Assembly: GCA_947649575.1 (NCBI GenBank)
Contig: CANSRZ010000007.1
Span: forward strand, 1 to 64,000
Length of the DNA: 64,000 bases
Direction: 5' to 3'
From: an uncultured Clostridia bacterium
GTDB lineage: Bacteria > Bacillota > Clostridia > Christensenellales > UBA1242
Below the pieces are notes generated by a model. The model saw only the letters and a program-made list of their open reading frames with translations, searched no databases and had not been told where the DNA came from. Position 1 is the stretch's first letter. Each line of letters opens with the position of its first letter. Both the position numbers and the translations under genes were made by a program. Below are positions 51,765-58,670 of this stretch, piece after piece.

Positions 51765-52112
51765 TTAAAATCCCAATGATATAAGTATTGCGCGGTCAAC
51801 CTCTTTCATCTTGCTTTCAGACAGTGAGGTCACCTTGCCTTTCAAACGTTTTTTATCTAATGTTCGGATTTGTTCTAATAGGGCAACAGAGTCTTTTGGC
51901 AGGTTATATTGATTTGACGGCAACTCAATATGCGTTGGCAATTTGGCTTTGCCAAGCTGACTTGTGATTGCCGAAACTATCACGGTTGGCGAGTATTTGT
52001 TTCCAACGTCGTTTTGAATTATAAGCACAGGACGCACGCCCCCTTGTTCGCTTCCGACAACGGGACTTAAATCAGCATAATAAATTTCGCCTCTTTTTAT
52101 AAAATCGTCCAT
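51765..52112 (-). CDS. MazF/EndoA (NdoA)-type mRNA interferase
   Basis: 115 aa. PemK/MazF fold: [46 protein letters not shown] and [13 protein letters not shown] match the Bacillus EndoA/NdoA toxin, an ACA- or UACAU-type ribonuclease. The ATG overlaps the upstream 79-aa gene by 16 nt, the usual antitoxin-toxin arrangement. AAGGAG lies inside that gene. Confidence 0.93.
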   Translation of the reverse strand: MDDFIKRGEIYYADLSPVVGSEQGGVRPVLIIQNDVGNKYSPTVIVSAITSQLGKAKLPTHIELPSNQYNLPKDSVALLEQIRTLDKKRLKGKVTSLSESKMKEVDRAILISLGF

Positions 52113-52336
52113 AACTCCTTTTCATACTCCATAAAGTCGAGAAGATCTGCTTGTTCCAACTCGGCAAATTCTTTATAAATGTTGCCAAGTTTGTCAAAAT
52201 CTTCCCTTACAAGCATATTATGCTTGCCCTTTTTTAAAGTTGATATAATTATATCCCATTCTTGCGAATTTATAAAACGATTTACAATTTTTGCACTACT
52301 TTCAAGCTCTTGTTTATAAACATCAAAATTCAACAT
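52097..52336 (-). CDS. Putative antitoxin partner of the MazF-type toxin, not RHH-like
   Basis: 79 aa, acidic and helical ([21 protein letters not shown]), with no ribbon-helix-helix or AbrB start as expected for NdoAI/MazE. It overlaps mazF by 16 nt and has its own GAGGAG. Position suggests the antitoxin, but the family is not recognised; it could also be a chromosomal regulator that replaces the antitoxin. Confidence 0.6.
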   Translation of the reverse strand: MLNFDVYKQELESSAKIVNRFINSQEWDIIISTLKKGKHNMLVREDFDKLGNIYKEFAELEQADLLDFMEYEKELWTIL

Positions 52337-52494
52337 TTTTGCATCTCCTCAAATCGCTATACCCCTTTATTTTAAAGACCTATAGCTTTTGCTTTAATGT
52401 GAGCAAAAAGCAAAATTTTATGCATGTAAACAAAAAAGTAGAAAAATTATTTTTTGAGTTGACAAATTACGACATTTATTGCGTTTTATTAATC

Positions 52495-52525
52495 AAAAAT
52501 TCTGGACTAAAATCCAGAATTTTTT
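52495..52525. terminator. Terminator after acpS
   Basis: AAAAATTCTGGA/TCCAGAATTTTTT stem-loop beginning at the acpS stop codon; usable in both directions. Confidence 0.85.
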
Positions 52526-52886
52526 ACATTATAATCGCAATTGCTGTTGCTATGGTTTTGGAATGAGAAATTGAAATTTCTATTTTTTTGCCATAAAAGT
52601 CTGTTAAAAATCTGTTATGCGCAACGCCAAAAAGCTCAACATAAGGCTTGCCACTTTCTTCATGACAAAGTTTGATATCTTTGAAAACCACTCCACTATT
52701 TTTGCCAAGCCCAAGCGCTTTCATAACTGCCTCTTTAACGCAAAAAAGTGAAGCAATGCGCTCATGCTGCACTTGCTCGCAAAATGTCTTTTTGATATAT
52801 GCAATTTCCTCCTCATGAGCAATCTTATTAAGAAATGCATCACTTGTGTCCACTCTGTCAAGTTCAATTATGTCAATGCCAATCAT
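52524..52886 (-). CDS. acpS: Holo-[acyl-carrier-protein] synthase AcpS
   Basis: 120 aa from the ATG at 52886, after GGGGGAG; the ORF-track start adds 41 residues. It transfers 4'-phosphopantetheine from CoA to apo-ACP. Motifs: MIGIDIIELDRV (metal-binding Asp), FCVKEAVMKALG and the closing ISISHSKTIATAIAI. It follows recX with a 13-nt gap. In Bacillus acpS is also close to the ndoAI-ndoA toxin pair, as here. Confidence 0.95.
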   Translation of the reverse strand: MIGIDIIELDRVDTSDAFLNKIAHEEEIAYIKKTFCEQVQHERIASLFCVKEAVMKALGLGKNSGVVFKDIKLCHEESGKPYVELFGVAHNRFLTDFYGKKIEISISHSKTIATAIAIIM

Positions 52887-52899
52887 AATTATCTCCCCC

Positions 52900-53520
52900 T
52901 TAGCGCTCGCTCTCAATAATATTAACCGCATGTTTGATAGTTTCAAAATCAAAGCCTCGTCCTGCCAAGAACGCATAAATTTTTTGCTTGCCTTTGGCGT
53001 CAAGTTCAATATTTTTAACTTTCTTTCTTGCCAAATTTACGCAAGTATCAAGTTGCGTATCCTCGTTCAAACATTGATCAAACGCCTGTTCAATAAGTTC
53101 ATCCGCCACGCCCTTGTTTTTCAACGCAAATGCAATTTTACGTTTGCCGTCTTTGCGCGAATACAGCCTGACATATTCGCACGCGTACGCTTCATCATTG
53201 ATATAGCCATAGTCAATCAGTTTATTTATCGCACGTTCAATGCATTCAGGTGGATAGCCCTTGCCTTTAAGATAATCCTCCACCTGCTTTTGCGATTTCA
53301 TGCCATGTTCAAGCAAAGTCAAGCCCCTATCAAAACTTGCGTAATCGCCATTCTCAACTTTAAGATTATTCAGAAAATCCTCGTCGATTTCCTGGTCAGT
53401 TTTAAGGTTGTGCCTTGCCAAAACTTCGGCTTCAAAAACGCCCTCAAAGTTGTCGTCAACCATGAGTTTATAGCGCAATCCTTTTCCAATCTTAACAATC
53501 TCAGTTATTTGCATAAACAC
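52900..53520 (-). CDS. recX: Regulatory protein RecX
   Basis: 206 aa with three tandem three-helix modules. The conserved RecX pattern appears as LTLLEHGMKSQKQVEDYLKGKGYPPECIERAINKLIDYGYINDEAYA, followed by KGVADELIEQAF and ARKKVK ... FLAGRGFDFETIKHAV. It modulates RecA filaments. The ATG follows an AAAGGTG site. RecA itself is not in the window. Repeat R10 lies just upstream. Confidence 0.93.
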   Translation of the reverse strand: MFMQITEIVKIGKGLRYKLMVDDNFEGVFEAEVLARHNLKTDQEIDEDFLNNLKVENGDYASFDRGLTLLEHGMKSQKQVEDYLKGKGYPPECIERAINKLIDYGYINDEAYACEYVRLYSRKDGKRKIAFALKNKGVADELIEQAFDQCLNEDTQLDTCVNLARKKVKNIELDAKGKQKIYAFLAGRGFDFETIKHAVNIIESER

Positions 53521-53529
53521 CTTTTATGT

Positions 53530-53768
53530 GTTACTTTTCTTCTAAAGAAAAGTAACCAAAAGAAAACTTATTTGCGGCACTCGATAAATACTTTATCTTC
53601 GTGTCGCAAATGATTTTAACTTTTTCTTATTTTTTAAAATGAATAAAATAAATTTATTCTTAACGCTTTGCAAAATTGGCAAATCTATTTTACGAAGAGA
53701 GTTATTAAAAGCCAATTTAAAAAGCGTTAAAATTAAAAGTTTTTTGCTTCTTTTTTTCAAAAAAGAAG
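53530..53768. repeat. Modular palindromic element, copy R10
   Basis: Lies between yigZ-like and recX. Terminal modules are GTTACTTTTCTT/AAGAAAAGTAAC followed by CAAAAGAAAAC, and CTTCTTTTTTT/AAAAGAAG. Internal modules are ATTTGCGGCAC/GTGTCGCAAAT and TTAACGCTTTGCAAAATTGGC/AGCCAATTTAAAAAGCGTTAA split at 20 nt. It is nearly the same as R4 and ends 12 bp from the YigZ stop codon. Confidence 0.78.
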
Positions 53769-53779
53769 AGAAATTGAAA

Positions 53780-54136
53780 TTAATTCAACAAATCGCTTGT
53801 AACTTTGGTGTAAGCTCGAACAAGACCGCCTGCACCAAGTTTAATTCCTCCAAAATAGCGCACAACAAAAACACAACAGTTTTGAACATCTCGCTTTTGC
53901 ATAACTGATAAAATCGGCCTGCCCGCTGTGCCAGACGGCTCGCCGTCGTCAACCGCTTTCTCGCAAAATGGATTAACTATCCTGCACGCCCAGCAAATAT
54001 GCGTCGCCTTTTTATGCTCCTTTTTGAGAAATAATAGTGCTTCATTGATTTTATTCATATCAGCATTTTCAATCAAAAATCCCAAAAAACGCGATTTTTT
54101 CTCAATAATTTCGTTAGTTTTATCAAAATTAAACAT
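53780..54136 (-). CDS. YigZ/IMPACT family protein, N-terminal domain only
   Basis: 118 aa. The family signature is present: KKSRFLGF, ATHICWACRI, DDGEPSGTAGRPIL and RYFGGIKLGAGGLVRAYTK. Typical YigZ proteins have ~210 aa with a second (DUF1949) domain, which is missing here. The frame ends at the junction with repeat R10, so the loss may be due to that element, or this may be a natural short form. AAGGTAA precedes the ATG. Confidence 0.88.
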   Translation of the reverse strand: MFNFDKTNEIIEKKSRFLGFLIENADMNKINEALLFLKKEHKKATHICWACRIVNPFCEKAVDDGEPSGTAGRPILSVMQKRDVQNCCVFVVRYFGGIKLGAGGLVRAYTKVTSDLLN

Positions 54137-54209
54137 AATTTACCTTTTTGTTTTGTTATGAACGAATAAAACAATTCTTCAAACTTAGTTTGTTGATAGT
54201 CGCCAAACG

Positions 54210-55460
54210 TTAGGCTTGCAACACAACCTTAATAAAATTCTTCTTGCCTTTTTTGAGAAGCAAACTATCATTTTCAAAATCAGCAAGTGTAACTGCCTTA
54301 GCAAAATCGTTCACCTTTTCGCCTTTCATAGAAATAGCTCCGCCCTCAATCATGCGACGAGCGTCACTCTTAGACGAACAAAGTTTTGTAATAGCCAAAA
54401 CATCGCAAATGTTCATGCCATTTACAAAATCGCTTTTATTCATTGCAAACTCAGGAGCATCATCTCCGCCTTGAGTAAACAAATTTTCACTCATAGCTTG
54501 AGCCAACTTGGCATCCTCTTCACCACGAATAAATTTGGTTATTTCATAACACAGTCTTTTCTTTGCATCAACAATATTTTTTTCAATCAAAGCTTGGATT
54601 TCTTGCATCGGCAAATCAGTAAAAAGTGCAAACATCATCTTCACGCAAGCGTCAGGAGTTTGATAAATCCCTTGATAGAAATCGTAAGCAGAAATTTTAT
54701 CTTTATTAATCCAAATTGCCCCCTTTTCTGTCTTCCCCATCTTTTTACCCTCAGGAGTCAACAATAGTGGATTTGTTGCACCAACCAAATTTATATTAGT
54801 GCCATTCACAAAATTGAGTTTCCTTTGAAGCTCTGTGCCTGCTGCGATGTTCCCCCATTGGTCTTGACCGCCATATTGCAAAGTGCAACCATACTCACGA
54901 TTAAGATGAACAAAATCATAAGCCTGCATAAGCTGATATCCAAGCTCAAAGAACGTCAAGCCGCCATTCTCAATGCGATTTTTGTAAATTTCGTTCGACA
55001 ACATTTTGTTGATATTAAAATGCACACCAATATCACGCATAAAATCAACAAAATTGAGTTTATTAAACCAGTCAGCATTGTTAACAATAATCGCTGGATT
55101 TTCGCCATCAAAATCCAGAAAACCACTAAGGTCTTTTTGTATCTTTGCAATATTATCGGCAATATCTTGCTTAGATAACATTTTTCTCATTTCTGTTTTG
55201 CCAGACGGGTCACCCACACAGCCAGTTGCTCCGCCCATCAAAAGTAAAACTTTATGCCCTGCTTTTTGAAAACGCCTCAAAATGCAATAAGGAACGCAAT
55301 GCCCAATATGCAAACTGTCAGCAGTTGGATCAGTGCCCTCATACAACGTGATAGGCACGCCACTTTCAAGCATTTTCTTCAAGCCCTCCTCATCAGTGCA
55401 TTGATACAAAAGCCCTCTCTCTTTAAGCTCGTTATATAAATTAGTGTCAATCTTTTTCAT
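54210..55460 (-). CDS. tyrS: Tyrosyl-tRNA synthetase
   Basis: 416 aa class I synthetase. The HIGH motif is HIGH (SLHIGHCVPY), and KMSKS is present as KMGKTEKG. The C-terminal S4 domain (ICDVLAITKLCSSKSDARRMIEGGAISMKGEKV) binds tRNA. The ATG overlaps the stop of the GNAT gene (ATGA), so both are read from the T-box-controlled transcript. AAAGGAG precedes the ATG. Confidence 0.97.
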   Translation of the reverse strand: MKKIDTNLYNELKERGLLYQCTDEEGLKKMLESGVPITLYEGTDPTADSLHIGHCVPYCILRRFQKAGHKVLLLMGGATGCVGDPSGKTEMRKMLSKQDIADNIAKIQKDLSGFLDFDGENPAIIVNNADWFNKLNFVDFMRDIGVHFNINKMLSNEIYKNRIENGGLTFFELGYQLMQAYDFVHLNREYGCTLQYGGQDQWGNIAAGTELQRKLNFVNGTNINLVGATNPLLLTPEGKKMGKTEKGAIWINKDKISAYDFYQGIYQTPDACVKMMFALFTDLPMQEIQALIEKNIVDAKKRLCYEITKFIRGEEDAKLAQAMSENLFTQGGDDAPEFAMNKSDFVNGMNICDVLAITKLCSSKSDARRMIEGGAISMKGEKVNDFAKAVTLADFENDSLLLKKGKKNFIKVVLQA

Positions 55461-56017
55461 AATAGTTCTCCTTTTAAATCTTTTTGCATAAAAATCAAAT
55501 CTTCATAAGTTCCATCTTCATATTTTACCGCATTATATCGATAACCAGTTTCTATAAATCCGAACTTTTTGTAAAGATTAATGGCAGAAATATTTTGCTT
55601 GCAAACCTCAAGTTCTATCTGTTCAAAACCTAAAATCTTTGAATATTCAATCATCGTAGCCATAATCTGACTTGCAACTCCACATTTCCAATATGCTGAT
55701 TGCACAGAAATCCCTAAAACACAACGGTGTTTTGCTCGAATATGATTTGTCATCCCTTTAATATTCCCAAGCCCTATAATCTTATCATTTACACTAACAG
55801 CAACAATAAACTCCTTCTCTGCATTTGCAGTATTTTCTATCCAAATAATCTCCTCAGCAATTTTCTTCTCCTCTTCTGGTGTATCTGCAAGAAATCTAGT
55901 TTCTTTAATAACCGTATTATAATAATCTGCCAATTGTTGAGCATCTTTTGTTGTTGGTGAAAATAAAATTGCCAATTCTCCATTTTTTAATGTGAAATTT
56001 CTCTCCTCTATTTTCAT
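55457..56017 (-). CDS. GNAT family N-acetyltransferase in the T-box/tyrS operon
   Basis: 186 aa from the ATG at 56017, set by AAGGAG; the ORF-track start lies inside the T-box terminator. The acetyl-CoA-binding region is VLGISVQSAYWKCGVASQIMATMIEYSK, then IELEVCKQNISAINLYKKFGFIETG, a RimI/RimL-like pattern. It is placed between the T-box and tyrS and coupled to tyrS by a 4-nt overlap, suggesting a link to tyrosine or tRNA-Tyr supply; the substrate is unknown. Confidence 0.9.
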   Translation of the reverse strand: MKIEERNFTLKNGELAILFSPTTKDAQQLADYYNTVIKETRFLADTPEEEKKIAEEIIWIENTANAEKEFIVAVSVNDKIIGLGNIKGMTNHIRAKHRCVLGISVQSAYWKCGVASQIMATMIEYSKILGFEQIELEVCKQNISAINLYKKFGFIETGYRYNAVKYEDGTYEDLIFMQKDLKGELL

Positions 56018-56024
56018 TGTTCTC

Positions 56025-56408
56025 CTTATAAAAAAGCACGCCAAAATCCTAAAATTTTTAGGACGAAGCGTGCTGTTCGTGGTACCACCTAAATTTAGCT
56101 GGGGAGGCACCAAAAGTTTTTAACGCTGACACGCTTGCCAAAGCAAGCTAACAGCTAAACTTTCGGTTCCCCGTCCCAATCTCCATCCAATTAATGTGCA
56201 AAATCGAAAACAAGATTTTCGATTGTTGCAATTTTTGAAAGGCGACTAAGATAAGAACCCAAGCCCTCATTCAGTCAATTCGTTTGACTTAAACGCAAAA
56301 CTTGAAACAAGTGTAATTCAAAAATTTTTAGCAAAGGATTTTCAGCCACCATCCTCTCTCTGAATGCATCAAAATTTTCTACTAGAATTGTCCCGCCATT
56401 TTGATTAT
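56025..56408 (-). promoter_or_regulatory. T-box leader (tyrosine-type) of the GNAT-tyrS operon
   Basis: The conserved T-box sequence GGTGGTACCACG is present (around 56078-56091), followed by an intrinsic terminator, AGCACGC/GCGTGCTTTTTT (56031-56074). The upstream stem I region has an AGTA segment, AGAGAGAGGATGGTGGCTG and the specifier area GAATTACAC, which contains TAC (Tyr). An uncharged tRNA-Tyr would pair with the leader and allow read-through. The tyrosine assignment also follows from tyrS downstream. Confidence 0.88.
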
Positions 56409-56414
56409 GATTTG

Positions 56415-56443
56415 ATTATACCCTTAAAATAATTTTTTGTCAA
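56415..56443 (-). promoter_or_regulatory. Consensus promoter of the T-box operon
   Basis: TTGACA, 17-nt spacer, TATAAT on the minus strand: a perfect match, just before the T-box leader. Confidence 0.85.
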
Positions 56444-56528
56444 GCAAAAGTGTAAAAAGTTTTGGTTTAATTTTCTTGCAAATTATTTGCCGTGCCTAAA
56501 ACAATTTGAAAACATTTTATCAACAAAA

Positions 56529-56552
56529 AAGCACGCTATAACTGCGTGCTTA
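56529..56552 (-). terminator. Terminator of the Glu-rich protein gene
   Basis: AAGCACGC/GCGTGCTT stem followed by a T-run on the minus strand. Confidence 0.85.
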
Positions 56553-56577
56553 TATTTAAAATGGAATTTTGTAATTT

Positions 56578-57708
56578 TTAATCATTGCCTTTCTTTGCTC
56601 TAACTTCTGCAAGTTCTTGTTCAGCTCTTTCAATATCTGCTTTAAGAGATTCATTTTGTTCAGAAAGAACAGTGAAAATTCTTTCAAGAAGAGGATATCT
56701 TTCCTCATTTTTAGACATAACTTCTTGGCAATGCTCAACAGAAAGTTTAAGACCATCAAGAAGATCAAGGTCTTCTGCAAGTTTCTTTGCTTTTTCTTCA
56801 TCGATATCTGCATAGTTGTTTACGCCATAAAGAACAACTTTTTGTTTAGCAACAAGAGCTTCTTTACGACGAAGTTTTTTCTCATCACTTTCAAGAGTTT
56901 TCTTAACTCTGCGAAGTGGAATAAATTCTTTTTTGCATTGACGAAGTTCTTTTTCATTAACTTTAAGTCTTTCGTTAAGGACAGCAAGTCTTGCTTCATA
57001 TTCTTCTTCAGTAAGATAAACAGGCTCTGCAGTTTCAGTAGCGATAGCGTTGCGTTTAGCTTCTGCAAGTTCTGCTCTAAGAGCAGCGGCAGTTGCTCTT
57101 TCTTCTTCAAGAGCGCGTCTAGCCTCTTCAAGTTCTTCACTTGAAGTGTCTTCTTCAACTTCTTCCTCTTCTTCGTCAAGGTCAACAACCTCTTCTTCCT
57201 CTTCTTCGGCTGTTTCCTCTTCTTCAACTTCCTCTACTTCTTCTACTTCTTCGTCAGACTCTTCTTCAGATTCCTCTTCGTCCTCTTCAGTTTCTTCTTC
57301 CTCTTCTTCGTCCTCGTCGTTCATTTTTGCAAGACGTTCCATCAAAGCTTTTCTTCTTGCTTCAATATAAGCTTCGCGGTCATCTTCAGGTTCTTCTGTT
57401 TCTTCAGTTTCTTCTTCCTCTTCAACAACTTCTTCCTCTTCGGCGTCAGTTGGAGCAACTTCTTCATCTGGATTATAGTTTTCGATAACAGCACCGTTTA
57501 CAAGAGCAGTTGCTTCTTTTTCGCCAATTGCGCCTGCAAGTTGTTGTTCAACTTTTTTAACTTCATCACTTTCATTTGCACTGATGATTTTCTCGTCTTT
57601 TTTGCCATTGAAAATAGCCATCAAAATATCCGCCATGAAGAATAAGAGGAAACCTCCAGCGATAATGATTGCAAGAACAAGAACAACTTTTAAAATTACT
57701 GATTCCAT
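56578..57708 (-). CDS. Single-pass membrane protein with long Glu-rich and coiled-coil region
   Basis: 376 aa. One N-terminal membrane helix (VILKVVLVLAIIIAGGFLLFFMADILMAIF) is followed by an extremely acidic segment at ~80-195 (runs of E with scattered D, V, T, S) and then a coiled-coil part (~195-376: LEEARRALEEERATAAALRAEL ... EQNESLKADIERAEQELAEV). The layout suggests a cytoplasmic scaffold tethered to the membrane, as in division or morphogenesis proteins, but no family is recognised. AGGAAGTG precedes the ATG. It lies directly after ssrA. Confidence 0.75.
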   Translation of the reverse strand: MESVILKVVLVLAIIIAGGFLLFFMADILMAIFNGKKDEKIISANESDEVKKVEQQLAGAIGEKEATALVNGAVIENYNPDEEVAPTDAEEEEVVEEEEETEETEEPEDDREAYIEARRKALMERLAKMNDEDEEEEEETEEDEEESEEESDEEVEEVEEVEEEETAEEEEEEVVDLDEEEEEVEEDTSSEELEEARRALEEERATAAALRAELAEAKRNAIATETAEPVYLTEEEYEARLAVLNERLKVNEKELRQCKKEFIPLRRVKKTLESDEKKLRRKEALVAKQKVVLYGVNNYADIDEEKAKKLAEDLDLLDGLKLSVEHCQEVMSKNEERYPLLERIFTVLSEQNESLKADIERAEQELAEVRAKKGND

Positions 57709-57752
57709 AAATTCACTTCCTTTTTAATTTTTTAATAGGCTTAAGCTATCTT

Positions 57753-58137
57753 TGGTGGAGACGGCGGGATTTGAACCCGCGTCCGAAAAGTGTAAATAAG
57801 TTTTTCTACGCGTTTAGTTTATGATTAAATTTCATTAATGTTTCCTCCATAAACAGATAAACATTAACAATCTAGTATAATTTTCTAAATATATTCTAGA
57901 ACTTCTATTTAGAGTTTCGCTCTTAATGATACCCGTTGTAAGCAAGCGACCTTTACAATCAAGCAGGTTGAAATTTCAACCAAGTTATGCAAGGCTTAAA
58001 CTAAATTAAGCAGCCATTGGCATAACCGCAACATTTCTGTCTGCGTTTATATTTAAATGCTTGTTTTTAGGTGGGCAAGCACCACCACGCGCTTTACGCT
58101 TATTTGCCAGCTCTCCGTCGAAACCAATAACGCCCCC
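57753..58137 (-). ncRNA. ssrA: Transfer-messenger RNA (tmRNA)
   Basis: 385 nt. The 5' end begins GGGGGCGTTATTGGTTTCGACG and the 3' end is GGTTCAAATCCCGCCGTCTCCACCA, giving the Ala-type acceptor/T-arm of tmRNA. The tag frame ends GCA GAC AGA AAT ... GCT GCT TAA, predicting the tag ADRNVAVMPMAA if the GCA is the resume codon. Ala-Ala at the end is the usual degron. It lies 10 nt downstream of smpB. Confidence 0.95.
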
Positions 58138-58147
58138 GTGAGGGTTA

Positions 58148-58591
58148 TCAGCCTGATTTGATAGCTCGTTCAATTTCTCTCTTGACAGCCTTATCTTTGA
58201 GAGATGCTCTCTTATCATAAAGTTTTTTGCCTTTTGCCAGTCCGATTTCAATTTTGACGTTGCCGCCAGAAAAATAGACTTTTAATGGAATGATTGAAAA
58301 CCCTTTTTCTTGACTTTTTCTTTCCAGTTTATCAATCTCAGCTCTATGCAAGAGAAGTTTCCTATTTTTTCGAGTATCAGGCAAGAATGATGAAGTTTTT
58401 TCATAAGTTTTGATGTAACAATTTTTTAACCATGCCTCACCATTTTTGATAACAACGAAAGCATCATTAATATTTATGCCACCAAGTCTTATAGATTTAA
58501 CCTCACTGCCCTCAAGCGCAATGCCCGCTTCAACAGGATCAGAAATGAAGAAGTCATGATATGCTTTTTTGTTATTAGTTATTATCTTCAT
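58148..58591 (-). CDS. smpB: SsrA-binding protein SmpB
   Basis: 147 aa beta-barrel protein that brings tmRNA to stalled ribosomes. Marks: NKKAYHDFFI, EAGIALEGSEVKSIR, KVYFSGGNVKIEIGLAKGKKLYDKR and the basic C-terminal tail DKAVKREIERAIKS. It is placed between rnr and ssrA, all on the same strand, which is the common trans-translation cluster. Confidence 0.97.
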   Translation of the reverse strand: MKIITNNKKAYHDFFISDPVEAGIALEGSEVKSIRLGGININDAFVVIKNGEAWLKNCYIKTYEKTSSFLPDTRKNRKLLLHRAEIDKLERKSQEKGFSIIPLKVYFSGGNVKIEIGLAKGKKLYDKRASLKDKAVKREIERAIKSG

Positions 58592-58670
58592 TTCACCTCC
58601 TATTATAACACTTATTTTTCACATTTTCAAGACCCAATTTAAAAAAAATTGAAAAAATTTGCTATTTTTT

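Noticed and set aside
57050-57488. Long plus-strand ORFs rich in Ser or Leu
   Set aside because: They are the complement of the GAA/GAG-rich stretch of the acidic membrane protein; composition alone keeps the frames open.
58006-58251. 81-aa minus-strand ORF
   Set aside because: It spans the end of smpB in another frame and the tmRNA; only its last codons are translated, as the tag.
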